64,000 nt of DNA from JAKANT01 sp035502095 (GCA_035502095.1 DATJUX010000028.1:91187-155186); one strand, 5' to 3'. Shown: positions 1 to 8,413, numbered from the stretch's first letter. The notes: generated from the sequence alone by a model not told the origin. A program made the numbers and translations.

Positions 1-2
1 GC

Positions 3-152
3 GGTGCGGGCAACGAGCGCCCGCCGATCGTTCCCGTGGCGCGCGCAATGGTGCAGTCGGCCGAGGCGGGGGTCGAGCCCCAGTACGATCCCGGGCGGAC
101 GACCCAACAGCTGTCGGTCGTCGCGCGCGTGCGCTTCGCTGCGGCGAACTGA
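3..152 (+). CDS. SIMPL-domain (DUF541, YggE-like) protein, C-terminal fragment
   Basis: The first 49 codons of the window are open in this frame and end in TGA; the gene begins outside the window. The residues read like the end of a SIMPL/DUF541 protein: a PVARAMVQSAEAG stretch resembling the PRPMMMEAR-type segment of that family, then a short linker and a final beta strand (QLSVVARVRF). These proteins are usually exported to the periplasm or outer surface and have been linked to oxidative stress, with no firm biochemical role. The next gene, psd, starts 77 bases downstream. The identification rests on a short segment only. Confidence 0.55.
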   Translation, partial: GAGNERPPIVPVARAMVQSAEAGVEPQYDPGRTTQQLSVVARVRFAAAN

Positions 153-229
153 CCGCGCGCCACCCTTGGCGCAGCGCGCGCAACAGATACCATACGGGCC
201 GTCTTGGGAAATGGGGGCGGGAACCGAGC

Positions 230-871
230 GTGTCCCAATATCCACATCCACTGCTGGCCCGCGAGGGCTGGCCATTCATTTCTGCGAGCGCCGCGGCAAG
301 CGTGGTGGTCGCGCTCCTTGCCGGCTGGTGGTCGCTGCCGCTCTGGCTGGTGACGATCTTCGTCGTCCAGTTCTTCCGTGACCCGTCGCGCCAGGTTCCG
401 GTCCAGGCGAACGTGGTCCTGTCGCCGGCCGACGGTCGGATCGTCAAGGTCGACCAGGTGCGTGATCCGTACACGGAGCGCGACACGCTTCTGGTGAGCG
501 TGTTCATGAACGTCTTCAACGTCCATAGCAACCGGTCGCCGGTCGATGGCACCATCGAGCGGGTCGAATACAGCGCGGGCAAGTTCATCAATGCCGACCT
601 CGACAAGGCCTCGACCGACAACGAACGCAATGCGCTTGTGGTGCGCCTGCAGAACGGCGAGCGCATCACGGTCGTGCAGGTGGCAGGGCTGATCGCCCGG
701 CGCATCCTGTGCTACGTCAAGCAAAACGATGCGCTGGTGCGCGGCCAGCGCTATGGCTTCATCCGCTTCGGCTCGCGGGTCGACGTCTACCTGCCGCTGT
801 CGGCAAAGCCCCGCGTCGCCGTGGGCGACGTGGTGTACGCGACCACCACCGTGCTCGCCGAACTCGTGTGA
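230..871 (+). CDS. psd: Phosphatidylserine decarboxylase proenzyme
   Basis: Decarboxylates phosphatidylserine to phosphatidylethanolamine at the inner membrane, the second step after the neighbouring pssA product. The 213-residue product is the short (archaeal-type) form common in betaproteobacteria. A membrane segment spans about residues 15-45. Conserved LSPADGRI and MNVFNVHSNRSPVDG motifs are present. The self-cleavage site is FGS at residues 180-182, where Gly181-Ser182 should be cut so that the serine becomes the pyruvoyl group. The start is GTG, giving MSQYPHPL as in homologues. Its stop overlaps a possible GTG start for pssA, so the two are very likely co-transcribed. Confidence 0.95.
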   Translation: MSQYPHPLLAREGWPFISASAAASVVVALLAGWWSLPLWLVTIFVVQFFRDPSRQVPVQANVVLSPADGRIVKVDQVRDPYTERDTLLVSVFMNVFNVHSNRSPVDGTIERVEYSAGKFINADLDKASTDNERNALVVRLQNGERITVVQVAGLIARRILCYVKQNDALVRGQRYGFIRFGSRVDVYLPLSAKPRVAVGDVVYATTTVLAELV

Positions 872-882
872 GCGGTCGCACG

Positions 883-1725
883 ATGCGTTTCCGCCGCCGC
901 AAGCCTCGCCCACTCGGGACCATCCCCGCCAGCGCGGGCGACGAGTTCGCGGTGGTCGTGCGCCGGCGGCGCGGCATCTATCTCCTGCCCAACCTGTTCA
1001 CGCTGGCGGCGCTGTTCGCCGGGTTCTTCGCGATCGTCCAGGCGATGAACCAGCGCTTCGACTGGGCGGCGATCGCGATCTTTGCCGCCATGGTGCTGGA
1101 CGGGATGGACGGGCGTGTCGCGCGCCTCACGCACACTCAGAGCGCATTCGGCGAGCAGTTCGACTCCCTGTCAGACATGACCTCGTTCGGCGTCGCGCCG
1201 GCGCTCGTGATGTACGAGTGGATCCTCAACGATCTGGGGCGCTGGGGATGGGCCGGCGCATTCGTCTATTGCGCCGGCGCCGCACTGCGCCTGGCGCGCT
1301 TCAACGCGAACATCGGCGTGGTCGACAAGCGATTCTTCCAGGGCCTGCCGAGTCCCGCGGCCGCGGCGTTGATCGCCGGCTTCGTCTGGCTTGCGATCGA
1401 CAACAAGTTCCACATCAAGGACGTGTGGATGCCGTGGCTCGCGTTCGCGCTCACGGTCTACGCGGGCCTGACGATGGTGTCGAACGCACCGTTCTACAGC
1501 GGCAAGAGCTTTCACATCGGCCGCAGTGTCCCCTTCTGGGTGATGATCGTCATCGTGGTCGGCGTCTTCTTCATCTCGTCCGATCCGCCGATCGTGCTGT
1601 TCTCGCTGTTCTGCGCGTACGCTGCGTCGGGGTACGTCTATTGGGCGTGGCAGTGGTGGACGGGCAGGCCGAATCCCGCCAAGCCGGTACCCGCATCGGG
1701 CGCGACGCCCGCAAAGGATGGCTAG
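883..1725 (+). CDS. pssA: CDP-diacylglycerol--serine O-phosphatidyltransferase
   Basis: Integral membrane enzyme that makes phosphatidylserine from CDP-diacylglycerol and serine, the substrate of psd just upstream. The CDP-alcohol phosphotransferase signature is complete at residues 73-98 (DGMDGRVAR, then G, then D...D), with several hydrophobic segments to the C-terminus, 280 residues in all. I start at the ATG giving MRFRRRKPRP, a basic N-terminus usual for this family. A GTG at 868, overlapping the psd stop, is an alternative five codons longer. The final 20 residues are proline- and alanine-rich and probably disordered. Confidence 0.93.
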   Translation: MRFRRRKPRPLGTIPASAGDEFAVVVRRRRGIYLLPNLFTLAALFAGFFAIVQAMNQRFDWAAIAIFAAMVLDGMDGRVARLTHTQSAFGEQFDSLSDMTSFGVAPALVMYEWILNDLGRWGWAGAFVYCAGAALRLARFNANIGVVDKRFFQGLPSPAAAALIAGFVWLAIDNKFHIKDVWMPWLAFALTVYAGLTMVSNAPFYSGKSFHIGRSVPFWVMIVIVVGVFFISSDPPIVLFSLFCAYAASGYVYWAWQWWTGRPNPAKPVPASGATPAKDG

Positions 1726-1729
1726 CGGG

Positions 1730-1758
1730 TTGTTGCTTCAGGGCTTTGCGCATATAGT
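1730..1758 (+). promoter_or_regulatory. Candidate sigma70 promoter for leuL-leuA
   Basis: TTGTTG at 1730-1735 and TATAGT at 1753-1758 are separated by 17 bases. The -10 matches consensus at five of six positions; the -35 is weak. The predicted transcription start near 1765 would fall on or next to the leader-peptide ATG, making the leader mRNA nearly leaderless. This is inferred from sequence alone. Confidence 0.45.
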
Positions 1759-1765
1759 CCGCCTC

Positions 1766-1855
1766 ATGTCGTTGTTCGTCTCCATCTCCCGCCTCTGCGC
1801 CGCGGCCCTACCACTGGGCCTGCTGCTTGCGCTGCTGCGCCCCGCGCGCAGCTAA
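1766..1855 (+). CDS. leuL: Putative leucine leader peptide
   Basis: A 29-codon reading frame directly upstream of leuA in which 9 codons are leucine, 7 of them packed into a ten-codon stretch (LPLGLLLALL). It ends in TAA, 72 bases before the leuA ATG, and is followed by a GC-rich hairpin. This is the layout of ribosome-mediated attenuation, in which ribosome stalling at leucine codons under starvation changes downstream RNA folding and lets leuA be transcribed. It could instead be a chance hydrophobic frame in GC-rich DNA, but size, position and codon content together favour a leader peptide. Confidence 0.6.
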   Translation: MSLFVSISRLCAAALPLGLLLALLRPARS

Positions 1856-1885
1856 CTCATCCCTACAACCCGGCAGTACCGATCG

Positions 1886-1909
1886 CCCGCCCCGCGCGAG
1901 CAGGGCGGG
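1886..1909 (+). promoter_or_regulatory. Hairpin between leuL and leuA, possible attenuator
   Basis: A perfect 7-bp stem (CCCGCCC with GGGCGGG) encloses a 10-base loop, starting 30 bases after the leader stop. No T-run follows, so it is not a classical intrinsic terminator. It could act through Rho or by occluding the leuA ribosome site (GGAG at 1918-1921), which lies 8 bases downstream. Confidence 0.4.
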
Positions 1910-1927
1910 GTCCACTTGGAGCGTCCC

Positions 1928-3475
1928 ATGACCGACCGTTTGACCATCTTCGATACGACCTTGCGTGACGGCGAACAAAGCCCCGGCGCCTCGATGACGC
2001 GCGAGGAAAAACTGCGCATCGCCAAGCAGCTCGAGCGCCTGAAGGTCGACGTGATCGAGGCGGGCTTCGCGGCCTCGTCCAACGGCGACTTCGAAGCCGT
2101 ACGCGCTGTCGCGCACACGATCCGCGACTCGGTCGTGTGTTCGCTGGCCCGTGCGAACGACAAGGACATCGCGCGGGCGGCTGAAGCGCTGCAGGGCGCG
2201 CACGCCAAGCGTATTCACACCTTCATCGCGACGTCGCCGCTCCACATGGAGAAGAAGCTGCGCATGACGCCCGACCAGGTGTTCGAGCAGGCCCGCCTCT
2301 CGGTGCGCTTCGCGCGCAAGTTCACGGACAACGTCGAGTTCTCGCCCGAAGACGGCAGCCGTTCGGATCTGGACTTCCTGTGCCGGGTGCTCGAGTCGGT
2401 GATCAAAGAGGGCGCCACGACGATCAACATCCCCGATACGGTCGGCTACGCGGTGCCAGAGCAATTCGGCGAACTGATCCGGACGCTGCGCGAGCGCATC
2501 CCGAACTCCGACCGGGCCGTCTGGTCGGTCCATTGCCACAACGACCTGGGCATGGCGGTCGCAAATTCGCTCGCCGGCGTCCTGAACGGCGCGCGCCAGA
2601 TCGAATGCACGATCAACGGGCTGGGCGAGCGTGCCGGCAATACCTCGCTCGAGGAGGTCGTGATGGCCGCCAAGACGCGGCGCGACTTCTTCGGCCTCGA
2701 ACTCGGCATCGACACGACCCAGATCGTCGCATGCTCGAAGCTGGTGTCGAACATCACCGGTTTCCCGGTGCAGCCGAACAAGGCCGTGGTCGGTGCCAAC
2801 GCCTTTGCGCACGCGTCCGGGATCCACCAGGACGGCGTGCTCAAGGCGCGCCAGACCTACGAGATCATGCGTGCCGAGGACGTCGGCTGGACCGCCAACA
2901 AGATCGTGCTCGGCAAGCTGTCCGGTCGCAACGCGTTCAAGCAGCGCGTGCAGGAACTCGCCATCCCGATCGAAAGCGAGACCGAGTTGAACGCAGCGTT
3001 CGCCAAGTTCAAGGAGCTTGCGGACCGCAAGGCCGATATCTACGACGAGGACATCCAGGCGCTCTTCTCCGACGAGGCCGTCACGGCCCACGAAGAGCAC
3101 TTCAAGCTGGTCTCCCTCGCGCAGCGTTCGGAGACAGGCGCGCGGCCGCACGCGCGGGTCGTCATGAAGGTCGGCGGAACGGAGTTGACGTCGGAATCCG
3201 ACGGCAACGGGCCGGTCGATGCATCGCTCAAGGCGATCGAACGCGAGGTGCAGAGCGGTTCCGAACTGCTCCTGTATTCGGTCAACGCGATCACGACCGG
3301 CACCGAATCGCAAGGCGAAGTCACGGTGCGACTCGGACGCGCCGGACGCATCGTCAACGGAGTCGGGGCCGATCCGGACATCGTCGCCGCATCCGCCAAG
3401 GCGTATCTGAACGCGCTCAACAAGCTCTACACGACCGCGGAGCGACTCAATCCTCAGACCTCGATGACGCCCTAG
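1928..3475 (+). CDS. leuA: 2-isopropylmalate synthase
   Basis: First committed step of leucine synthesis: acetyl-CoA plus 2-oxoisovalerate to 2-isopropylmalate. The 515-residue protein has the full long-form layout: a TIM-barrel catalytic domain opening with the FDTTLRDGEQSPG motif, the metal-binding VHCHNDLGMA motif, a linker with the HASGIHQDG segment, and a C-terminal allosteric domain (about residues 395-505) where leucine binds for feedback inhibition. The ATG at 1928 is preceded by GGAG with 6-base spacing; an in-frame TTG at 1916 is less likely. Expression may be attenuated by the leader described at 1766-1909. Confidence 0.97.
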   Translation: MTDRLTIFDTTLRDGEQSPGASMTREEKLRIAKQLERLKVDVIEAGFAASSNGDFEAVRAVAHTIRDSVVCSLARANDKDIARAAEALQGAHAKRIHTFIATSPLHMEKKLRMTPDQVFEQARLSVRFARKFTDNVEFSPEDGSRSDLDFLCRVLESVIKEGATTINIPDTVGYAVPEQFGELIRTLRERIPNSDRAVWSVHCHNDLGMAVANSLAGVLNGARQIECTINGLGERAGNTSLEEVVMAAKTRRDFFGLELGIDTTQIVACSKLVSNITGFPVQPNKAVVGANAFAHASGIHQDGVLKARQTYEIMRAEDVGWTANKIVLGKLSGRNAFKQRVQELAIPIESETELNAAFAKFKELADRKADIYDEDIQALFSDEAVTAHEEHFKLVSLAQRSETGARPHARVVMKVGGTELTSESDGNGPVDASLKAIEREVQSGSELLLYSVNAITTGTESQGEVTVRLGRAGRIVNGVGADPDIVAASAKAYLNALNKLYTTAERLNPQTSMTP

Positions 3476-3542
3476 GCACAGCGCACGGCTGCCCGGGCCG
3501 GTCCGCCACCTTCCCGGGCGGCGGGCGGTCTCCTATCTCCTA

Positions 3543-3548
3543 TATACT
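3543..3548 (+). promoter_or_regulatory. Candidate -10 box upstream of rpsO
   Basis: TATACT sits 60 bases before the rpsO start in an otherwise GC-rich gap. I find no clear -35 hexamer at the usual distance, so this is only a partial promoter match. Confidence 0.35.
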
Positions 3549-3607
3549 GCGCCCCCTCACGCCACGGCCTTCCTTCCGTGCGCGCGCGTAGCGAGTGAAA
3601 GGGAAAA

Positions 3608-3877
3608 ATGGCAGTCGCAGACATCAAGAAGGGCGACATCGTCGCCAAGTATCAGCGCACCAAGACCGATACGGGCTCACCGGAGGTGCAGGTCGCGCTC
3701 CTTACCGCCCGCATCAACGAACTGACCGAGCATTTCAAGGCGCACGTCAAGGACCACCATTCGCGACGCGGCCTTTTGAAGATGGTCAGCCGCCGGCGCA
3801 AATTGCTTGACTACCTCAAGGGCAGGAACCCCGAGGCGTACAAAGGCCTGATCGAAAGCCTCGGCCTGCGCAAGTAG
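3608..3877 (+). CDS. rpsO: 30S ribosomal protein S15
   Basis: Binds 16S rRNA early in small-subunit assembly, nucleating S6/S18 addition. At 89 residues it is the standard length, with the characteristic TGSPEVQVALLTARINELTEHFK, helical KDHHSRRGLL and C-terminal rRNA-binding helices. The start is supported by a GGGAAAA ribosome site. As in many proteobacteria it is followed by pnp; in E. coli the pair is co-transcribed and processed by RNase III. S15 often represses its own translation in other bacteria, but I could not identify the operator here. Confidence 0.97.
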   Translation: MAVADIKKGDIVAKYQRTKTDTGSPEVQVALLTARINELTEHFKAHVKDHHSRRGLLKMVSRRRKLLDYLKGRNPEAYKGLIESLGLRK

Positions 3878-3906
3878 TCGTGCATCCTGAGCCAAGAAGA
3901 GCGAGC

Positions 3907-3924
3907 TGGCGCGTCGCCGCGCCA
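3907..3924 (+). promoter_or_regulatory. Stem-loop in the rpsO-pnp spacer
   Basis: A perfect 7-bp stem (TGGCGCG/CGCGCCA) with a TCGC loop lies 29 bases after the rpsO stop. It has no T-tract, so it is not an obvious terminator. The 235-base spacer (3878-4112) holds no convincing gene. By analogy with the E. coli rpsO-pnp spacer this stem could be part of an RNase III processing site controlling PNPase autoregulation; that role is inference. Confidence 0.35.
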
Positions 3925-4112
3925 TGGCCCCGCTCACGCAGTTCGTTCGCGGTCCCGGGCCGCGTCGTCGTCCAGCCGTGACGGATCGCGCAAGCGCATC
4001 CCGAGTGGCCGACAGGGCGGCGCGCGCGCATGTGTCCCGTGCCGGCGTGTGTCCGGCATTCGGCACTCGCCTCCCGCCGCGCGACTGCGCTTCCATTTGA
4101 GAGGAATCGCCA

Positions 4113-6260
4113 GTGTTCGACAAGACAACCAAGACATTCCAGTACGGCGCACACAAGGTCACGCTCGAAACCGGCGAGATCGCGCGACAGGCGACCGGCA
4201 GCGTGCTGGTGTCGATGGACGACACGGTCGTGCTTGCCACGGTCGTGGCACGCCACGATGCGAAGGCCGGCCAGGACTTCTTTCCGCTTACGGTGGACTA
4301 CGTCGAGAAGACCTACGCCGCCGGCCGCATTCCCGGCGGCTTCTTCAAGCGCGAAGGCCGTCCCTCCGAGAAGGAGACGCTGACCAGCCGCCTGATCGAT
4401 CGCCCGATCCGGCCTCTCTTTCCGGACGGTTTCTTCAACGAAGTCCAGGTGGTTGTCCACGTCCTGTCCGTGAATCCCGAAATCGATCCGGACATTCCCG
4501 CCATGATCGGTGCCTCGGCGGCGTTGTCGGTGTCGGGCATTCCGTTCAAGGGCCCGATCGGGGCAGCGCGCGTCGGTTACGTCGACGGGCAGTACGTGCT
4601 GAACCCCACCGCCGCCCAGTTGAAGACTTCCTTGCTCGACCTCGTCGTCGCCGGCACCGAGCGCGCTGTGCTGATGGTCGAATCGGAAGCGCGCCAGTTG
4701 AGCGAAGAGATCATGCTCGGCGCGGTCGTCCATGGGCACGACCAGATGCAGGCGGCGATCAATGCGATCCACGAACTCGTGCGCGATGCCGGCAAGCCGG
4801 TCTGGCAGTGGCAGGCGCCGGCGCGGAACGAGGCGCTGATCGCCCGCATCATCCAGATCGCGGGCACCGACCTGCGCGCTGCATACGAGATCCGCAGCAA
4901 GCAGGCGCGCACCCAGAAGCTGCGCGATGTGCATGCGCTCGTCGATGCGCGCCTGGCCGAGGACGCCGGCGCCGGTGGCAATGCGGTGCCGGACGCCAAC
5001 GAGGTCGGCGCGATTTTGTTCGATCTCGAGGCCAAGATCGTGCGCAACCAGATCCTCGACGGGGAGCCGCGCATCGACGGGCGCGACACGCGCACGGTGC
5101 GTCCGATCGAGATCCGCCTTGGCGTGCTGCCGCGCACGCACGGCAGCGCGCTCTTCACCCGCGGCGAAACACAGGCCCTGGTCACGGCGACGCTCGGCAC
5201 GAAGCAGGACGAGCAGATCATCGACGCCCTGCAAGGCGAATATCGCGAGCGCTTCATGCTCCACTACAACATGCCTGCTTTCGCGACCGGCGAGACCGGC
5301 CGGGTCGGCGCGCCCAAGCGGCGCGAGATCGGCCACGGGCGTCTGGCCAAGCGGGCGCTGGTCGCGATGCTGCCGACCATGGAGGAGTTCCAGTACTCGA
5401 TGCGTGTCGTCTCCGAGATCACGGAGTCGAACGGCTCGTCCTCGATGGCTTCCGTATGCGGCGGCTGCCTGGCCCTGATGGACGCAGGTGTGCCGGTGAA
5501 AGCGCACGTGGCGGGCGTCGCCATGGGCCTCATCAAGGAAGGCAACAAGTTCGCGGTGCTGACGGACATCCTCGGCGACGAGGATCACCTTGGCGACATG
5601 GACTTCAAAGTGGCCGGCACGGTCGAGGGCGTCACTGCGCTCCAGATGGATATCAAGATCGAAGGCATCACCAAGGAGATCATGTGGGCCGCGCTGCTGC
5701 AGGCGCGCGAGGGCCGCATGCACATCCTGCAGAAGATGCAGGAGGCGATGGCCGGCAGCCGCGGCGAGTTGTCCGCGTTTGCGCCCCGCCTGCTCAAGAT
5801 GAAGATCAACCCGGAGAAGATCCGCGACGTGATCGGCAAGGGCGGCGCGGTGATCCGCGCATTGACGGAGGAGACCGGGACGCAGATCGACATCGAGGAC
5901 GACGGCACCGTCATCATCGCATCGGTCGACCTCGACCGCGGACGCGAGGCCGAGCGGCGCATCCGCGAACTGACGGCGGAAGTCGAGGTCGGCAAGGTCT
6001 ACGACGGCGTGGTGTTGCGCCTGCTGGACTTCGGCGCGATCGTGCAGGTGCTGCCGGGCCGCGACGGTCTGTTGCATATTTCCCAGATCGCGAACGAGCG
6101 CGTCAACGCGGTGTCCGACTATCTGAAGGAAGGTCAGGCGGTCAAGGTCAAGGTGATCGAAGCGGACGAGAAAGGACGCGTTCGTCTGTCGATGAAGGCG
6201 GCGTCGGAGGGTGCCGCCGCACCTGCGTCCCAGGCGGCGCCGCAAGCGCAGCCGGGTTGA
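4113..6260 (+). CDS. pnp: Polyribonucleotide nucleotidyltransferase (PNPase)
   Basis: Phosphorolytic 3'-5' exoribonuclease of the RNA degradosome, acting as a trimeric ring. The 715 residues contain two RNase PH domains (about 10-230 and 325-545) separated by an all-helical region, followed by a KH domain with the VIGKGGAVIRAL motif near residues 572-583 and an S1 domain from about residue 625. The GTG start has an AGAGGA ribosome site and gives MFDKTTKTFQYG, typical of the family. The stop overlaps the ATG of the next gene (ATGA). Confidence 0.97.
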   Translation: MFDKTTKTFQYGAHKVTLETGEIARQATGSVLVSMDDTVVLATVVARHDAKAGQDFFPLTVDYVEKTYAAGRIPGGFFKREGRPSEKETLTSRLIDRPIRPLFPDGFFNEVQVVVHVLSVNPEIDPDIPAMIGASAALSVSGIPFKGPIGAARVGYVDGQYVLNPTAAQLKTSLLDLVVAGTERAVLMVESEARQLSEEIMLGAVVHGHDQMQAAINAIHELVRDAGKPVWQWQAPARNEALIARIIQIAGTDLRAAYEIRSKQARTQKLRDVHALVDARLAEDAGAGGNAVPDANEVGAILFDLEAKIVRNQILDGEPRIDGRDTRTVRPIEIRLGVLPRTHGSALFTRGETQALVTATLGTKQDEQIIDALQGEYRERFMLHYNMPAFATGETGRVGAPKRREIGHGRLAKRALVAMLPTMEEFQYSMRVVSEITESNGSSSMASVCGGCLALMDAGVPVKAHVAGVAMGLIKEGNKFAVLTDILGDEDHLGDMDFKVAGTVEGVTALQMDIKIEGITKEIMWAALLQAREGRMHILQKMQEAMAGSRGELSAFAPRLLKMKINPEKIRDVIGKGGAVIRALTEETGTQIDIEDDGTVIIASVDLDRGREAERRIRELTAEVEVGKVYDGVVLRLLDFGAIVQVLPGRDGLLHISQIANERVNAVSDYLKEGQAVKVKVIEADEKGRVRLSMKAASEGAAAPASQAAPQAQPG

Positions 6261-7282
6261 TGCCTGCATCCGGCATGAAGGCGATCGAGATCACCACCCC
6301 GGGTGGGCCGGAGGTACTCAAGCTCACCGACCGCCCGCGCCCGCAGCCCGGCGCAGGCGAAGTGCTGATTCGCGTCCACGCGGCCGGGGTGAACCGGCCC
6401 GATGCCCTGCAGCGGCGTGGCGCCTACGCGCCGCCGCCCGGAGCCTCGGAGATCCCTGGCCTCGAGGTCGCGGGAGTCGTCGAGGCAAGCGGCGCGCCCG
6501 GTCTGAGGCCAGGCGATCCGGTGTGCGCCCTGGTCACGGGCGGCGGCTACGCCGAATACTGCGCCGCGCCGGCCGGCCAGGTGCTCCCGGTCCCGCGTGG
6601 CTTGAGCTTTGCCGAGGCTGCCGGGCTTCCGGAAACGTTCTTCACGGTCTGGTCCAACGTCTTCGATCGTGCGCGCCTCGCCCCGGGAGAGAGCCTGCTC
6701 GTTCAAGGTGGGTCGAGCGGGATCGGGGTTGCGGCGATTCAGCTTGCGGTCGCCCATGGCAGCACGGTATACGCGACCGCCGGTAGCGAGGAGAAGTGCC
6801 GCGCATGCGAAGGTCTCGGTGCCCGCCGTGCCATCAACTACCGCGCCGAGGACTTCGTTGCGGTGGTCAAGAAGGAGACCGAGGGCCGCGGCGCCGACGT
6901 GATCCTCGACATGGTGGCGGGCGACTACGTACCGCGCGAGATCGAGTGCCTTGCCGACGACGGGCGCATCGCGATCATCGCGGTGCTCGGCGGCGGCTCG
7001 GCGAGCGTCAACTTCGCGACCGTCCTGCGTCGTCGCCTGACGATCACCGGATCGACCTTGCGCCCGCGCCCGGTCGCTTTCAAGACCGCGATCGCGCAGC
7101 GGCTGCGCGAGAACGTGTGGCCGTTGCTCGAATCGGGACGCATCAGGTCGTTGCTGTTTCGCCGTTTTCCGCTCGTCGATGCGGCGGGTGCCCATGCGCT
7201 GCTGGAGTCGAGCCAACATGTCGGCAAGATCGTGCTCGACGTCACGTCGTATGCCGCCGACGTGCCGGTGCCGGGAAAGTGA
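6260..7282 (+). CDS. NAD(P)H:quinone oxidoreductase (zinc-independent MDR family, PIG3-like)
   Basis: Medium-chain dehydrogenase/reductase expected to reduce quinones with NADPH. The 340-residue product has an N-terminal GroES-like domain beginning MKAIEITTPGGPEV and a Rossmann domain with the nucleotide-binding QGGSSGIGVAAIQLA motif. The structural and catalytic zinc cysteines of alcohol dehydrogenases are missing, as expected for quinone reductases. The ATG at 6260 overlaps the pnp stop; homologues more often begin at the internal ATG at 6275. The stop overlaps the tpiA start, so pnp, this gene and tpiA look translationally coupled. Confidence 0.88.
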   Translation: MPASGMKAIEITTPGGPEVLKLTDRPRPQPGAGEVLIRVHAAGVNRPDALQRRGAYAPPPGASEIPGLEVAGVVEASGAPGLRPGDPVCALVTGGGYAEYCAAPAGQVLPVPRGLSFAEAAGLPETFFTVWSNVFDRARLAPGESLLVQGGSSGIGVAAIQLAVAHGSTVYATAGSEEKCRACEGLGARRAINYRAEDFVAVVKKETEGRGADVILDMVAGDYVPREIECLADDGRIAIIAVLGGGSASVNFATVLRRRLTITGSTLRPRPVAFKTAIAQRLRENVWPLLESGRIRSLLFRRFPLVDAAGAHALLESSQHVGKIVLDVTSYAADVPVPGK

Positions 7283-8031
7283 TGCCGATGAATCGTCGCA
7301 AGCTGGTGGGCGCCAACTGGAAGATGAACGGTTCGCTCGAAGCGAACGCCAAGTGGTTGAAGGAGTTCGCAGCGGACCCGCCCAAGTGCGAAACGGTCGT
7401 GTTTCCTCCGTTCGTCTATCTTCCGCAGGTGGTCGCGGGACTCGTGGGGGGCGTTGCCGCAGGGGGGCAGAACCTGAGCCAGCACGCACCGGGCGCCTAC
7501 ACGGGCGAGGTCGCGGGCGAGATGCTGGTCGAGATCGGTTGTCACTGGGTGATCGTCGGCCACTCGGAGCGGCGCGCGCGGTTCAACGAGGTCGATCTGA
7601 TGGTGGCGGCCAAGGCCCGGCGTGCGCTCGACCTGGGCTTGCGGCCGATCGTGTGCGTCGGCGAGACGCTGGCCGAGCGCCAGGCAGGCAAGACGCTGGA
7701 GGTCGTGTCGCGGCAGGTCGCGAGCGTGCTCTCGGTGTGCAGCGTCGCGGAACTCGGCCAACTGGCCGTCGCGTACGAGCCGAGGTGGGCGATCGGCACC
7801 GGGCACGCTGCGACCCCGGACGAGGCGCAGGAGGTGCACAAGGCGATTCGCGCGCAACTGAGTGCGGCCGATCAGACGGCCGCGGGCCAGGTGCGCGTGA
7901 TCTACGGCGGCAGCGTCACGAAAGAAAATGCCGGTGACCTCTTCGCCGAACCCGACATCGATGGTGGATTGATAGGTGGGGCGTCGCTGGACGCGCGGCT
8001 GTTTCGCGCCATCTGCGCCGCCGCTGAATAA
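7282..8031 (+). CDS. tpiA: Triose-phosphate isomerase
   Basis: Glycolytic interconversion of dihydroxyacetone phosphate and glyceraldehyde 3-phosphate. The 249 residues carry the complete active site: Lys in GANWKMN, the electrophilic His in VGHSERR, the catalytic Glu in AYEPRWAIGTG and the phosphate loop YGGSV...GGAS. The loop-6 hinge reads EPRW rather than the commoner EPVW, a tolerated variation. The start overlaps the stop of the preceding oxidoreductase (ATGA), and secG follows after 10 bases. Confidence 0.97.
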   Translation: MPMNRRKLVGANWKMNGSLEANAKWLKEFAADPPKCETVVFPPFVYLPQVVAGLVGGVAAGGQNLSQHAPGAYTGEVAGEMLVEIGCHWVIVGHSERRARFNEVDLMVAAKARRALDLGLRPIVCVGETLAERQAGKTLEVVSRQVASVLSVCSVAELGQLAVAYEPRWAIGTGHAATPDEAQEVHKAIRAQLSAADQTAAGQVRVIYGGSVTKENAGDLFAEPDIDGGLIGGASLDARLFRAICAAAE

Positions 8032-8041
8032 GGACGAGGTC

Positions 8042-8413
8042 ATGGCTTGGTGGACTACGTTGCTCGTCGTCGTGCAGATCGTCTGCGCGCTCGCAATCAT
8101 CGTCCTGGTACTGCTCCAGCACGGGAAGGGCGCGGACATGGGCGCCGCATTCGGTGGCGGTGCCTCGGGCAGTCTGTTCGGTGCGACCGGCTCGGCCAAT
8201 TTTCTGTCACGCAGTACCGCTATCCTGGCAACCGTGTTCTTTCTCGCAACGATCGGGCTGGCATACAGCGGAACGAGTCATCGGTTGCAGAGGAGTGAAG
8301 GCGGCGGTCTGATGAGTACCGTGCCGCAGGATGCGCCCAAGGACGCAGGCAAGGAAGAAACGAAGGAGGTACCGGCTTCTTCGGGCGGCAAGGCGGGCGA
8401 AATTCCGAAGTGA
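8042..8413 (+). CDS. secG: Preprotein translocase subunit SecG
   Basis: Small inner-membrane subunit of the SecYEG channel that assists SecA-driven protein export. The 123-residue protein has the two expected membrane segments (about residues 5-25 and 58-78) around a glycine-rich loop beginning LLQHGKGADMGAAFGGG, a SecG hallmark. The C-terminal 40 residues are charged and low in complexity. A ribosome site (AAGGACGAG) precedes the ATG. The tpiA-secG-tRNA-Leu-nuoA order is typical of betaproteobacteria. Confidence 0.95.
   Translation: MAWWTTLLVVVQIVCALAIIVLVLLQHGKGADMGAAFGGGASGSLFGATGSANFLSRSTAILATVFFLATIGLAYSGTSHRLQRSEGGGLMSTVPQDAPKDAGKEETKEVPASSGGKAGEIPK

Noticed and set aside
4..381. Open frame spanning the window start into psd
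   Set aside because: It is out of frame with both the SIMPL fragment and psd, and its translation is Arg/Ser/Pro-rich without family resemblance.
1886..1909. Classical intrinsic terminator before leuA
   Set aside because: The hairpin is real but has no T-run, so I list it only as a possible regulatory structure.
3816..6269. Very long open frame antisense to pnp
   Set aside because: It mirrors the pnp codon pattern in high-GC DNA, has no recognisable protein features, and overlaps a certain gene completely.
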